DNA of 64,000 nucleotides from a bacterium (GCA_015075175.1 JABTUV010000001.1:1074501-1138500); one strand, 5' to 3'; shown: positions 7,252 to 18,095, counted from the stretch's first letter. The notes: generated from the letters alone by a model not told the origin. Numbers and translations: made by a program.

Positions 7252-8487
7252 CCGGAAGGGCTGGATCATCAGTTTCCGCCCGCCTCTAGCCAGTGGCCGG
7301 GCCCGGCGCAGGGTGCGGCTATCGGGATCAGACCTGGCAGGAGAGCCGGACCCCGGGGGAGCCGCGCGCCGCCTGGCCGCGGAGTGCGAGCGACTATGCC
7401 GGGTGCTGGACGCGCCCACAGCTCCCGACCCGGCCCGGGTGCGGGAGGCGTTGCGGCTGCGCGCGATCACGCCCGCAGAGGCCCAGACATTCTTGGGCTA
7501 TGCGCCGCCTCCGCCTCCACGTCATTCTCCCGGTTTGGAGGCGTTAAGCGCCTCGCATCCTGCCACCCAGCGTGAACGCGATGGAGACCCGGACTCCTAC
7601 GAGCGGCACATGCGGGAGTTGCGGGAATCATCGCCTGGTCGGGTGTGGATTCCATTGAGGCCGTGACGCTTCTCCTGGTGTTGCGGTACGTTTCTCACCT
7701 GAAGGCAGAGGGCTACTCGTTCTACAGCCGGCGGCACCGGCTGGTAATGGTGCGTCGGGCGACGCGGATGGCGGCCTCGTATGGGTTCGCCGATCCTTTG
7801 GCGGGCATGGTCGTGGACCGCAGTGAGGCGCGCGCGGAGCCGGAAGCCTGGACGTTGGAAGAGTTGATCACTGGGTTGCGGGCGCTGGTGGAAGAGAAGC
7901 ACGAGCGTGCTCTTGCGGCCACGGCCCTGGGCGGGCTGTTAGGTCTGCGCTCGTCGGAGATCTTCCGTGTGCGAGTAGGTGATGTAGGCGCAGAGGTCGT
8001 GCGAGTCGGTGCGCGCGAGCGCAAGAATGCCGCGTCGCGGCGCGACCTACCGATCCCGCGGGTCGTGCGGCCGTGGCTGGAGGCGCTGCGCGAGGGGCGT
8101 CGGTCCCCGGAGGCGCCATTGCTGCTTACGCGGTATCGCCGGCCGGGGCCGTTTACGGCGGACACGTTCGGGCATTGGCTGGGCCCGATTTTAGCGCGGG
8201 TAACGGGGCGGGCCCTGCCGCCCAAGTGTCTGCGGAAGACCTTCGCGACGTGGGCGCTGGAGGCGGGGCTAGACGAGTATCGGGTGGAGGCGTGGCTGGG
8301 GCACCGGGCGGGCAATGTCGCCGGGGTCACGAGCCGGCACTACCTGGCGATCATTCGCGGGCGAAAGTTGCAGGAGTTGGCGGCGCAGATCGACGCGATT
8401 GTTGCCCCCCTCCTGGCCGGTGCGCCCCCCGCGGCTACACGAGTTCCGGCTACACCTTCTGCAAGCGTCCGCAGCGACGCAGGTTAA
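7232..8487 (+). CDS. int: Tyrosine recombinase / phage integrase
   Basis: The gene starts at GTG 7232 (MSSAFRDRKGWIISF, a typical arm-binding or core-binding start) and has one frame break near 7628. After the break the reading runs IAWSGVDSIEAVTLLL to the stop at 8487, about 417 residues in all. Catalytic residues are visible: Arg in GLRSSEIFRVRVGD, Lys in ARERKNAASRRDLPI, Arg of box II in KCLRKTFATWALE (the usual His is Cys or Lys here), His in WLGHR and the nucleophile Tyr in SRHYLAI. It catalyses site-specific integration and excision. It abuts a tRNA-Thr 3' fragment, the expected attachment site. Confidence 0.85.
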
Positions 8488-8537
8488 GGTGGTTTTGTAA
8501 ACCACGGGTCGGGGGTTCAAGCCCTCCGCCGGCTCCA
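8488..8537 (+). other. Prophage attachment site: 3' half of tRNA-Thr(TGT)
   Basis: The sequence GTGGTTTTGTAAACCAC forms a 5-bp anticodon stem and a 7-base loop with anticodon TGT. It is followed by a TTCAAG T-loop region and a GCCGGCT-CCA acceptor end. The 5' half of the tRNA (acceptor 5' strand and D-arm) is absent, because the integrase gene ends immediately upstream. One base seems missing in the T-loop. A tRNA 3' fragment beside an integrase is the usual att repeat left at one end of a tRNA-integrated element. The complete tRNA-Thr should lie at the other end, left of this window. Confidence 0.75.
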
Positions 8538-8579
8538 ACTCGCCTTGATTGCGCGTTCCCCTCGTGTATCAACAAATAC

Positions 8580-9407
8580 ATGAACAGCCTTCCGCTGCGA
8601 TTCGAGAACGCTTCCGGCGACAGCTCTGTCGGCGACCTGCACTTGCCTGAGGGCGCGGGGCCGTTCCCGTCGTGGGTGGTTTGTCGCGGTTTCAAGGCGT
8701 TCAAGGAGTGGGGGTTTTCCCGCACCTGTGCGAGGAACTGGCCGCGGGCGGCAGCGGCGGCGGTGCGCTAACTTCTCGCATTGCGGGTCTCCGGCGACGG
8801 CGACGTCTACGACCAACTCCCAAGTTCGCCCACAACACCGTCAGCAAAGGAGCTGGAGGACGTGGCGGCGGTGCTGGACTGGGTGCGCGGGAGACGGGCC
8901 GCGGCTGGACGGCGCGCGCATCGGCCTCCTGGGCCACAGCCGCGGCGGGGTATCGCGCCCCTGGCTGCGCGCCCTGCATGGCCCCCGTGCGCGCCGTGGT
9001 GGGCTGGAACGCCATTTCGACTTTCGAGCGCTTCCAGCCCCGACGCCATCGAGAATTGGCGGCGCAGCGGGCGGCATTTCATCGAGAACCGTCGCACCCG
9101 CCAGATGATGCCGCTGGACGCCGCCGTCCTCGTCGATATGGAAGCCCACCGCAAACGTTACGACCTCCAGGCGGCCATCGCGGCGCTGAACGTCCCCGTG
9201 CTGCTGGTGCAGGGAGAGGAAGATACGACCGTGCCGCCGCTGGAGATGGAGGCGCTGGCGGCGGCGTCCGGCGGGCGCGCCGAGACGCGGATGATCGCCG
9301 GCGCCGATCATACCTTCAACAGCCGGCACCCGGGGAAACGCACGACACCCGCCTTGGCGGAAGCGATCCGAGCGACGCGCTCGTTCCTGCTGAAACATCT
9401 GGATTGA
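8580..9407 (+). pseudogene. Alpha/beta hydrolase (dienelactone-hydrolase/S9-like), multiple frame breaks
   Basis: Piecing three frames together gives a complete hydrolase of about 275 residues. It starts MNSLPLRFENASGDSSVGDL at 8580 and includes the nucleophile elbow GARIGLLGHSRGG near 8940. It continues through SPDAIENWRRSGRHFIENRR to VLLVQGEEDTTVPPLEMEAL (acid-residue loop) and AGADHTFNSRHP (catalytic His). At least five breaks fall between 8700 and 9050, the densest cluster in the window, while the last 360 bases are clean. This is the first host gene after the prophage. Substrate is unknown. The family includes short-chain esterases and peptidase-like enzymes. It is likely a real gene damaged by sequence errors. 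Confidence 0.68.
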
Positions 9408-9539
9408 CGGCGCCGCGCGGACTGAAGACCGGCGGTACGGACGGCGCGCATGGACAGGAACAACCGGGATGGTTACACTCTCCACGATGCATCCGCAGGG
9501 ACGCTTGCCTGAAGACCGCCCCATAGAGGCGCGCCGCTG

Positions 9540-10046
9540 ATGCCGGCCTGGTTGGCGGCGGTGGTGTCGCCGCGCGCGCGCTGCCGCGCCCTCCTTGATG
9601 AAGAATGCGAGCCGGTGGCCCTGCTTTACACCGCGCTGGCGGGAATCACGCTTCTCCTGGCGGGCGCCAGCGAGAAAGAGTTGAGCAGTTCCGTGCGCAT
9701 CGGCTACATGGTGTTTTTCTGCGTCATTCTGGGACCCATTGCCGGCTGGACGGCGCTGTATCTCCTGTCGTTCCTGCTCACGTGGACGGGCGGTGGTGGG
9801 GAGGACGGGGCTGTCGGACCCTGTGCGGGGCGCGGTGGGTTACGCCAGTCTGCCGCTCGTGCCCGCCGGATGCGTCGTGCTGGCGCTGGGCGAATGGGCG
9901 GGCGCCGGTTGGTTTTATCTGCCCGCGGCGATGTAGCGGTTTACGTCCTTCTCGTGGGCGTGGCGGCGGCGCGCACCGGTTCAGTCGTGCGCGCCGCCGC
10001 CGCTCTCGCGCTGTCACTCATCCTCATCGCCGCCCCACGGCGCTGA
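9540..10046 (+). CDS. YIP1-family-like integral membrane protein, frame-broken
   Basis: The N-terminal part (MPAWLAAVVSPRARCRALLD ... LLYTALAGITLLLAG) is followed by a second span, YMVFFCVILGPIAGWTALYL. After a break near 9800 the other frame continues RGAVGYASLPLVPAGCVVLA and GAGWFYLPAAM. The order, a segment before the first helix, then a G-rich turn, then A-V-x-x-x-x-Y-A-x-x-P, is the pattern of bacterial YIP1-domain proteins with four to five helices. Function of this family in bacteria is unclear. It starts soon after the hydrolase and precedes the GT-C-like gene. The exact C-terminus is uncertain because two frames are used. Confidence 0.5.
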   Translation: MPAWLAAVVSPRARCRALLDEECEPVALLYTALAGITLLLAGASEKELSSSVRIGYMVFFCVILGPIAGWTALYLLSFLLTWTGGGGEDGAVGPCAGRGGLRQSAARARRMRRAGAGRMGGRRLVLSARGDVAVYVLLVGVAAARTGSVVRAAAALALSLILIAAPRR

Positions 10047-10103
10047 CCATTCTCTTGCCGGCGTGGATTCTCGTTCATGTCATGTGACGCAGACGGTGCT
10101 CTG

Positions 10104-11559
10104 GTGACGCGACAAGCCCGGCGAGAAGCGCGCCCGCGGTGGTACGGACTGTGGTTTCCGGCCGTGCGCGCTGGCTGGGCTTCAGGCTGCTGAAGACGGT
10201 CGCGCTGCGCCCCGCCGTCTCCGATGAGAACATCTATTTCTACATGGGCCGGTTGATCGTCGAGGGAAACCTGCCCCTATCGCGATTTCTTCTATTCGGC
10301 ACGCCGCTGGTTCTCTACCTCCTGGCTATTCCGGCTGCGATCAATTCCACTCCATCGTGGCGTTCAAACTGGTTCCGCTCGTGGAGCGTCGCTGCTCTTC
10401 GGCTTTTGCGGCCACGTTGGGCGAGTCCATGGACGGGCGCGGCGCTGGTGGGCGCGCTGCTGCTGCTATGCTCTGAGCTTTCTGATGGCCGTCTCATGCC
10501 ACAGGCATCAACCTGGCCATGCTGGGCATGTGGGCGTCGGTGTACTTCGCGCTGGCGGGCCGGCCGCGCTGGTCGGGGTGGCGCTGGCGCTGGACTGGGC
10601 GGCAGCTGCTGGCCATCACCGCCGCGCCCGCCGTGCTGCTCCTGACGTGGCTGGGAACGCCTGCCGCGCGGCGCAGGCACGCGCTGGCGCAATGGTGCGC
10701 GACCGCCGGCGCGGTGCTGGCCGGGATCTTCCTGCCCTTCGCCCTCCTGGCGCCCCGCGGGATGTATCACGGCATGATCGCCTACCATTTCAACAAGGTC
10801 GCCCGCCCCGAGCGCGACATGGCCGTCTGGCGCGAGGCGCTGGCGGGCAACGGCTGGCTTCTGGCCCTCGCGCTCGCGGCGTTGGGAATATGGCTGTGGA
10901 TGCGACGCCGGCATTCCAGCCCGCTGGCGCCCCTGGCCGGCGTGTTTGTCATCGCCCACTTTGTGTTTCTCCTGGCGCAGAAGCGCATGTGGGCGTTCTA
11001 TTTTGATCCCCTCATCCCCGCATGTGCGGCGCTGGGCGCGTATCCGTGGGTGGTCTTGCGCGCCCGGCCGGTTGCGCCGCGCTGGAAGTGGGCGCCGCCC
11101 GTCCTGCTCGCCGCGCTCCTGGCCGTCCCCCTGTACGCCTCCGTGCGCGACTACCTGGCGCACGAGTCGCATTACCTCATGGCCGTGCAGCCGATGGCGG
11201 AGTACCTCGCGCAACGAGCGCCGGAAGGGGCTGCGCTGTTCGGCGATTCGGCATCCACTCCGCTATTGGCGCTCCTGACGGGGTTGCCCGTCGCGGGCAA
11301 TGAGGTGGATACCAACGTCATGCGCTTCACCTCGGGCACAAGTCCACTTGGCAGCGTCCTTGACAGCCTGCGAGCCTACCCGGTAACATACGTGGTGGGA
11401 AACAGTTACGTTGCCCGAGGCGGCTCCGGACGGGTGTGGATGGGAGTCGCCGGCTTGCCCGAGTTCCGGCGGCTTGTGGCCGGAGCGCCTTTTCGAGAGT
11501 TTCACGATCCCAGGAAAGGAACGTACGTGATCTATGAGCTCTCCCGCGTTCCACGTTGA
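10104..11559 (+). CDS. Polytopic GT-C-like glycosyltransferase / membrane protein
   Basis: A GTG start at 10104 gives VTRQARREARPRWYGLWFPA. After frame breaks before about 10500 a clean frame runs from MLGMWASVYFALAGRPRW to the stop at 11559, and hydrophobic helices recur throughout. An early segment, ENIYFYMGRLIVEGNLPL followed by FGTPLVLYLLAIPA, recalls the first lumenal loop of GT-C enzymes (D/E-E, then a P-Y-x-D-F-like motif). After the last helices a soluble C-terminal domain (AEYLAQRAPEGAALFGDSAS ... PVTYVVGNSYV) is typical of ArnT/PMT-like bacterial proteins. Such enzymes move sugars from lipid carriers in the periplasm. Its end overlaps the next gene by 26 bases. Confidence 0.58.
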
Positions 11560-12367
11560 AGAAGGGGTCCGCCTGCTGCGCCTGTCCCTCTCGACCTATG
11601 CCTGGGTCGGGCGGCCGATCGTTGAGCCGTTCGCGCGATTGGCGGAATTGGACATCCGGCGCCTGCAGGTGTTCATGGCGCCGGGCCATTTTGAGGGCGG
11701 GGAGGAAGAGACGCGGGCGCTCCTGGAGGCGGGCAAGCGGCACGGCATCGAGTTCGTTTCGCTCCACGCGCCCATCGGCGATTGCGATCTCTCCAGCCCG
11801 GATTCGCAGGTTTTTGATCGGACCATGAGCCGTTACGAGGCGGCCCTGGCGCTGGCGCAGCGGCTGTCGGCGCGGCGGGTGGTAATTCATCCGCGCGCCG
11901 TCGAGCGCGAGACGGAGGCGGACCAGCGGATCGGTTTCGACCTCTTGGAGGAGCGGCTGGCCACGCTCAAGCGCGCCGCGCGCCGCCACGGCGTTTCCGT
12001 GTGCGTGGAGAACCTGCCGGGTCATGATTTCAGCTCCGTTCCCAAACGGCTCTTGGCCCTGGACCACGGGCAGTTCTGTCTCGATCTCGGGCACGCGCAT
12101 CTTGGGGGATACCTGGCGCCGGGCGCCGTCCGCCAATACGAATCCCGCATCTCCGTCCTGCACGTGCACGACAACGACGGCGTGGAGGACTTGCATCTGC
12201 CGCCGGGACGGGGCGGCATCGATTGGGCCATGGTCGAACGCGAGCTCTTCGCCATCGGCTTTCACGGCGAATATTGCATTGAAATGGCGGAAGGCGGCGA
12301 CCTGGAGGACAAGCTGGCCTTCCACGAGCGGCTCATCCGGCACAATCGCTTTTACATGACGGACTAA
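11534..12367 (+). CDS. Sugar phosphate isomerase/epimerase (xylose isomerase-like TIM barrel)
   Basis: This intact 277-residue protein belongs to the AP-endonuclease-2/xylose-isomerase-like TIM-barrel family. Metal-binding positions are visible: Glu in VCVENLPGHD, Asp and His in FCLDLGHAHLGG, His and Asp in LHVHDNDG and Glu in YCIEMAEGG. Strand 1 is LRLSLSTYAWVGR. These enzymes isomerise or epimerise sugars or inositol derivatives, usually with a divalent metal. The substrate cannot be read from sequence. The gene overlaps the GT-C-like gene by 26 bases, so the two are probably co-transcribed and may act in glycan or sugar metabolism. Confidence 0.85.
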   Translation: MSSPAFHVEEGVRLLRLSLSTYAWVGRPIVEPFARLAELDIRRLQVFMAPGHFEGGEEETRALLEAGKRHGIEFVSLHAPIGDCDLSSPDSQVFDRTMSRYEAALALAQRLSARRVVIHPRAVERETEADQRIGFDLLEERLATLKRAARRHGVSVCVENLPGHDFSSVPKRLLALDHGQFCLDLGHAHLGGYLAPGAVRQYESRISVLHVHDNDGVEDLHLPPGRGGIDWAMVERELFAIGFHGEYCIEMAEGGDLEDKLAFHERLIRHNRFYMTD

Positions 12368-12561
12368 CTTCCCATGTCCTCGTTCCGGTTCCATGGGCGC
12401 GATTCCAAGGGCGGAGGCGGGCTTCGACGCCCGTGGAGTCGCAGGAGGATGCGGCCGGCCGGAGCCGGCGGCATGGCGGCGGGACGCCGCCGAGGCGCTG
12501 CTGCCCTTTCGACCCAAGGGATGAATCTCCTGTCTTGCTCACGGCCGGCGCTGACGCAGGG

Positions 12562-12591
12562 AAGGATTTCTCCCTTCGGTCGAAATGACAG
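12562..12591. repeat. Half copy of the TGTCATTTCGACCGAAGG repeat family
   Basis: The 260-base gap before ribD holds one arm of the dispersed repeat found in full at about 49.5 and 51.4 kb: GATTTCTCCCTTCGGTCGAA followed by ATGACAG, here alone. The rest of the gap is GC-rich with short hairpins. I see no FMN riboswitch consensus ahead of ribD. Confidence 0.7.
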
Positions 12592-12627
12592 CCGGAGGGA
12601 GGTCGCCGTTTCGGGGCGAACAGGGCC

Positions 12628-13724
12628 GTGGGCCGGATGAAGGCGGATGAGCGATGGATGCGGCGGGCGCTGGAGCTGGCGGTGCGCGGCGCGCGAACCG
12701 CCGCGCCCAATCCCATGGTCGGCGCGGTCGTGGTCAAGGACGGCGTACTCGTCGGCGAAGGCTATCATCAACGCGCCGGCGAAGCCCACGCGGAAGTCGC
12801 CGCGCTGGCCGCGGCGGGCGAGGCCGCCCGCGGCGCCACCCTCTACGCCACCCTGGAACCCTGCTGTCACTACGGTCGCACCGGCCCTTGCACCGAGGCC
12901 CTCATCGCCGCCGGCGTGCGCCGCGTGGTCGCCGGAATGCGCGATCCCTATCCCCCCGTGGCCGGCAAGGGACTGCTGCGCCTGCGCGAGGCCGGCATCC
13001 GCGTCAAGTGCGGTGTCTTGGAAGACGAATGCCGCCGCCTCAACCGCGCCTTCTTCTCCCGCATCACGCGCAATCGCCCCTGGGTCACAATCAAGCTGGC
13101 GACCACCCTGGACGGCAAGATCGCCACGCGCACCGGCGACTCGAAATGGATCACCTCGGAGGCGACGCGCGCCTGGACGCACGACCTGCGGGCGCGCGTC
13201 AACGCCATCCTGGTGGGCATCGGCACGGTCGAGTCGGACGATCCGCGCCTGACCGCCCGGCCCCTGGATTCCAACGACCTGCGCCAGCCGTTGCGCATCG
13301 TGCTGGACACGCATTGCCGCCTGTCGGGCCGGGAGCGCATCTGCCGGTCGGTGGCGGAGGGTCCGGTTGCAGGTGGTGGCGGAGTCGTCGGGCGAACCGC
13401 TGCCGGGCGTCGAGCGGCTGGTGCTTGCGACGGCGGCGGGCGCCATCGACCTGCCCGCCCTCATGTCCGAAACTGGCGCGGCGCGAGATCAACCATCTGC
13501 TGGTCGAGGGCGGCTCGCGCGTGGCCGGCGCCTTTCACGAGGCGGGTCTTGTGGATGAATACATCTTCTGCATCGCGCCCAGGCTCCTGGGGGATCCGCT
13601 GGCCATCCCTGCGCTCTCCGGCGGCATGTTGACGCGCATGTCCGACGCTGTCATGCTGGAAGAGATTGAGGTCACTCGCATCGGGGGCGACGTGATCATC
13701 ACGGGGCTGGTGAAGCGGGGCTGA
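12628..13724 (+). CDS. ribD: Bifunctional riboflavin deaminase/reductase RibD, frame-broken
   Basis: RibD performs the deaminase and reductase steps converting the GTP cyclohydrolase II product toward ribitylamino-uracil phosphate. The N-terminal zinc deaminase shows EAHAEVAAL and EPCCHYGRTGPC (His and two Cys ligands, catalytic Glu). The reductase domain begins around NRPWVTIKLATTLDGKIATR and contains HLLVEGGSRVAGAF. Two frame breaks, near 13350 and 13480, interrupt the reductase domain. Joined length is near the usual 365 residues. The stop overlaps the start of ribE (TGATG), so the genes are translationally coupled. ATG 12637 is an alternative start to 12628. Confidence 0.9.
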
Positions 13725-14368
13725 TGTTTACCGGCATCATCGAGGAAGTGGGCGAAGTCCGGGCGCGGACCGCGACGGAGGACGGAGCGCGGCTGGTGGT
13801 GGCGGCGCGGCGCGTGCTCGCCGACGCGACCCCCGGCGCCAGCATCGCCGTCTCCGGCGTCTGCCTCACGCTGATCGAGTTCGATTCGGCGACGTTTACG
13901 TGCGACCTGTCGCGCGAAACGCTGTCGGCTTCGACGCTGGGCCGACTGGAACGGGGTGCGCGCGTCAACCTGGAACGCGCCTTGTCCGCGGGTGGCCGCC
14001 TCTCGGGTCATTTGGTGCAGGGTCACGTGGACGGCATCGGCACGGTTCGTCGTATTGAAAAGACCGGCCATGGTGCTATGATAACGCTCGTCGCGCCGGC
14101 GGACCTGCGGCGCTACATCGCCCGCAAGGGAAGCATCGCCGTGGACGGCATCAGCCTGACGGTGGCCGAGTTGGGCGAGGACGGGTTCTCCATCGCCGTC
14201 ATTCCGGCTACTTGGGATGCAACCAACGTCTCCGACTGGCGCGAGGGTACGGAGGTGAACCTGGAAACGGACATGCTGGCGCGTTACCTCGAGCGTCTTC
14301 TGTCCGCGAGCAAGGAGAAGGCTTCCGAGTTGTCGCTGGAGACGCTGGCGGAAGAAGGGTTTCTGTGA
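13724..14368 (+). CDS. ribE: Riboflavin synthase alpha subunit
   Basis: This 214-residue protein has the canonical N-terminus MFTGIIEEVG and two tandem lumazine-binding barrels. The first contains SIAVSGVCLTL and RETLSASTLG, the second SGHLVQGHVDGIG and SIAVDGISLTVAEL. It dismutates two 6,7-dimethyl-8-ribityllumazine molecules to riboflavin and the ribitylamino-uracil. Its ATG overlaps the ribD stop, and the next rib gene starts three bases after its own stop. Length and motifs are normal, and no defect is seen. Confidence 0.95.
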   Translation: MFTGIIEEVGEVRARTATEDGARLVVAARRVLADATPGASIAVSGVCLTLIEFDSATFTCDLSRETLSASTLGRLERGARVNLERALSAGGRLSGHLVQGHVDGIGTVRRIEKTGHGAMITLVAPADLRRYIARKGSIAVDGISLTVAELGEDGFSIAVIPATWDATNVSDWREGTEVNLETDMLARYLERLLSASKEKASELSLETLAEEGFL

Positions 14369-14371
14369 GTC

Positions 14372-16021
<1,650 letters not shown>

Positions 16022-16026
16022 CAAGC

Positions 16027-16109
16027 AAATAGGGACAGTCACCAATTTTGATGAGAGATGTCGCCCATAAGAAAGATGCGCGCTCAAAATTGGCGACTGT
16101 CCCTATTTT
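16027..16109. repeat. GGGACAGTC inverted repeat (REP-like), copy 1
   Basis: AAATAGGGACAGTC plus ACCAATTTTG (16027-16050) is mirrored by CAAAATTGGCGACTGTCCCT followed by ATTTT (16085-16109), with a 34-base loop. It lies between ribBA and ribH. A related copy lies at 25697-25772. Such long hairpins between genes of an operon can act as REP elements, RNA-stabilising structures or weak terminators. Confidence 0.75.
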
Positions 16110-16127
16110 CTCGCAGAAAGGACGGCC

Positions 16128-16592
16128 ATGACACAATTCCTCGAGGGCGAATTGACCGGCAAGGGGCGGAAAATCGGGTTGGTGGTGTCGCGATTCAACA
16201 GTTTCATCTCCGAGCGGCTTTTGGAGGGCGCGCTGGACAACCTGCGACGGCACGGCGTGGAGGAGAAGGACATCACGGTAGCGCGCGTACCGGGGGCGTT
16301 TGAGATTCCCCTTGTGTGCAAGAAGCTGGCGGGCAGCGGCAAGTTTGACGCGGTAGTCGCGCTGGCGGCGGTCATCCGCGGAGCAACGCCGCACTTCGAG
16401 TACGTCGCCGCCGAGGTGGCCAAGGGCGTGGCCCAGGTGGGACTGGAGACGGGCGTGCCGGTGATCTTCGGCGTGATTACCGCCGACACGGTGCAGCAGG
16501 CGGTCGAGCGCGCCGGCAGCAAGTCCGGCAACAAGGGCGCCGACGCGGCGATGAGCGCGCTGGAGATGATCTCGCTGATGGGAAGACTGTAG
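16128..16592 (+). CDS. ribH: 6,7-dimethyl-8-ribityllumazine synthase
   Basis: RibH condenses ribitylamino-uracil with DHBP to the lumazine that RibE uses, usually as a 60-mer or pentamer shell. The 154-residue product shows [33 protein letters not shown] and [15 protein letters not shown] with the catalytic His in the last motif. It also carries the usual terminal [20 protein letters not shown]. An AGAAAGGA ribosome site precedes the ATG. In many genomes nusB follows ribH directly. Here five small genes lie between them. Confidence 0.95.
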   Translation: MTQFLEGELTGKGRKIGLVVSRFNSFISERLLEGALDNLRRHGVEEKDITVARVPGAFEIPLVCKKLAGSGKFDAVVALAAVIRGATPHFEYVAAEVAKGVAQVGLETGVPVIFGVITADTVQQAVERAGSKSGNKGADAAMSALEMISLMGRL

Positions 16593-16608
16593 GGGGACGG
16601 CACAATCG

Positions 16609-16845
16609 ATGCCGACGGTTCTTACAGTTGGACCTTATCGGTTGTACTGCCACGCAAGCGACAAGAACGAATTTCCGCCTGTCCATGTGAAGCGTGACGA
16701 CAAGGTTGCAGAGTACTGGCTTCAGCCCGTAGGGCTGAACGAAGCGGCGGTTTTTGGGCCGGAGGAGATCAGACGGGTGCAACCTATCATGGACAACCAT
16801 CGGGAGGAGCTCGTAGAGGCGTGGAACGAATATTTCGGTGATTGA
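16609..16845 (+). CDS. DUF4160 protein (toxin-antitoxin-type pair partner)
   Basis: This 78-residue protein fits DUF4160: MPTVLTVGPYRLYCHASDKN, then PPVHVKRDDKVAEYWL with the conserved His, and a C-terminal EAWNEYFG. DUF4160 genes are almost always paired with DUF2442 genes, as here, with an 8-base overlap. The pair is suspected to be a toxin-antitoxin-like module, but no biochemistry is established that I know of. It is the first gene of a small islet inserted between ribH and nusB. Confidence 0.8.
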   Translation: MPTVLTVGPYRLYCHASDKNEFPPVHVKRDDKVAEYWLQPVGLNEAAVFGPEEIRRVQPIMDNHREELVEAWNEYFGD

Positions 16846-17157
16846 TGTTAATGTCCCGGACGCCACAAACGTGGCCGTGACCAGAGATACGCTGCGCGTC
16901 GAGCTTAGCGACGGCCGTGCGCTCTCGGTTCCCTGGGATTGGTTCCCGCGGCTGCTCCATGCCATGGCGCGGGAAAGGAACAATTGGCGGCTGATCGGAC
17001 GTGCACACGGAATCCATTGGGAAGACGTTGATGGAGACATCAGTGTTGAGGGACTATTGGCCGGGCGGGCTTCCGGCGAGAGCCAAACATCGTTGCCCAA
17101 TGGCTGGAACAACGCGCGGCGCGACGGAGCAAGGCGCTTGGGCGTCGGTGGTCTTAA
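16838..17157 (+). CDS. DUF2442 protein (partner of DUF4160), C-terminal frame break
   Basis: Starting at GTG 16838, the product shows the DUF2442 core: RVELSDGRALSVPWDWFPRL, ERNNWRLIGRAHGIHWEDVD and GDISVEGLLAGRASGES. After GESQTS the frame turns to unlikely sequence. A one-base shift near 17090 instead gives IVAQWLEQRAARRSK and a stop at 17157, matching the normal W-L-x-x-R tail. It is translationally coupled to the DUF4160 gene upstream. It is thought to be a small DNA- or toxin-binding partner, though this is not proven. Confidence 0.78.
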
Positions 17158-17175
17158 ATCGTAACCGCTCTGCGC

Positions 17176-17352
17176 ATGACGTACTTCGAGAATGAAGATA
17201 TCCTGTACTTCGTCATCTCGGACGATCCGGAGGCGGGCAGCGTGGAGATCAGCCCCAACATCGCGGCGGAGCTCAACGCCCAAGGCGAGCTGATCGGCAT
17301 CGGGATCATCGGCGCGGGCTGGTTCATCCGACATTCCACGATGAACGAGTGA
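17176..17352 (+). CDS. DUF2283 protein, 58 aa
   Basis: The short frame MTYFENEDILYFVISDDPEA, then GSVEISPNIAAELNAQGELI and GIGIIGAGWFIR matches DUF2283 (Y-x-x-x-x-D-x-L-Y ... S-x-E-x-S-P-N-I-x-x-E-x-x-x-x-G-x-x-I-G-I-E-I). Members are small proteins often found beside toxin-antitoxin-type genes. The usual I-E-I is here I-G-I. The gene follows the DUF2442 gene by 18 bases. Function is unknown. Length is typical of the family. Confidence 0.75.
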   Translation: MTYFENEDILYFVISDDPEAGSVEISPNIAAELNAQGELIGIGIIGAGWFIRHSTMNE

Positions 17353-17448
17353 TAGCGCCGCGAGATTGATAACACCCTGCGGAAACGCTTGACATCGCGG
17401 CGGCAAGGTTGTACAGTATTCCTGTACGTTTTGCGCGGAGGGAAGGAG

Positions 17449-17749
17449 ATGGTCATCCACACCACCTACACCAACGCTCGGGAGCGCCTGGCGTCCCTGA
17501 TGGACGAGATCGTCGAGAACCGGGAGATACTGATTATCCGGCGTCGTGGGCGCAAGGACGTCGCCATGATCGCGGCGGAGGAGCTGGCCGGTCTCTTGGA
17601 GACGGCGCACCTGCTTCGTTCTCCTGCCAATGCGCAACGCCTGCTGGCGACGCTTGGTCAAGTCCGCAAGGAATCGGAACCGCGCAAACGATCCAGGAGT
17701 TGCGTGGCGCGAGGTCGGGCTGGACAAGGCAATTCGCCGGAGCGCGTAG
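17449..17749 (+). CDS. Phd/YefM-family antitoxin, frame break near the C-terminus
   Basis: MVIHTTYTNARERLASLMDE and IVENREILIIRRRGRKDVAM are a clear Phd/YefM N-terminal DNA-binding domain, followed by ISA-type AAEELAGLLETAHLLRSPAN. A shift near 17670 is needed to reach the normal end, REVGLDKAIRRSA, at 17749. The C-terminal half should wrap the YoeB toxin, and the protein should autoregulate its operon. The ATG at 17449 follows a GAGGGAAGGAG ribosome site. The toxin gene starts eight bases later. Confidence 0.72.
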
Positions 17750-17756
17750 CGACGGC

Positions 17757-18010
17757 GTGCAGCGCAAGTCCGTTTTCAGACGCAATTCAGAGGATCTTCG
17801 CCATTGGGTCGAGGCGGACCCGCGCGTTGCCCTGCGGATTCTCGAACTCGTCGAGGCGGTCATGCTGATCCGCTTCGTGGCATCGGAAAGCCAGAGCCGC
17901 CCGCCATCTTGCGCCCGATATGTGGTCCCGTCGAATCACGCAGGAGCATCGACTGGTTTATGTGGTTGGAAAAGAGAATCGACTTCTTGCAGGCGCGCTA
18001 TCATTATTAA
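17757..18010 (+). CDS. YoeB/RelE-superfamily mRNA interferase toxin, frame-broken
   Basis: Joined from two or three frames, the sequence reads KSVFRRNSEDLRHWVEADPR, VALRILELVEAV, DPLRGIGKPEP and finally RIDFLQARYHY. This is the YoeB order: E-D-L-x-x-W, DPFxGxGKPEPL, then the catalytic C-terminal H-Y. YoeB cleaves mRNA at the ribosome. Breaks near 17870 and 17920-17965 disrupt the frame, so either the sequence is imperfect or the toxin is dead. It pairs with the YefM-like gene immediately upstream. A GTG at 17757 is the likely start. Confidence 0.65.
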
Positions 18011-18095
18011 GGTTCAACACCGTGAACGCCGACCCAAACCTCCGCTCGGATTTTAACCTCGAGCGTGCGCACGTTTCCACAAGCGGGGACCTTCC

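Noticed and set aside
8488-8537. Complete tRNA-Thr gene
   Set aside because: No D-arm or 5' acceptor strand precedes the anticodon arm. The integrase gene ends directly before it, so it is only the 3' part.
12368-12627. FMN riboswitch ahead of ribD
   Set aside because: None of the conserved RFN-element segments could be seen. Only a half repeat and GC-rich hairpins are present.
16477-17727. 416-codon minus-strand frame over the small-gene islet
   Set aside because: The plus strand carries DUF4160, DUF2442, DUF2283 and YefM signatures at the same place. The minus frame has none.
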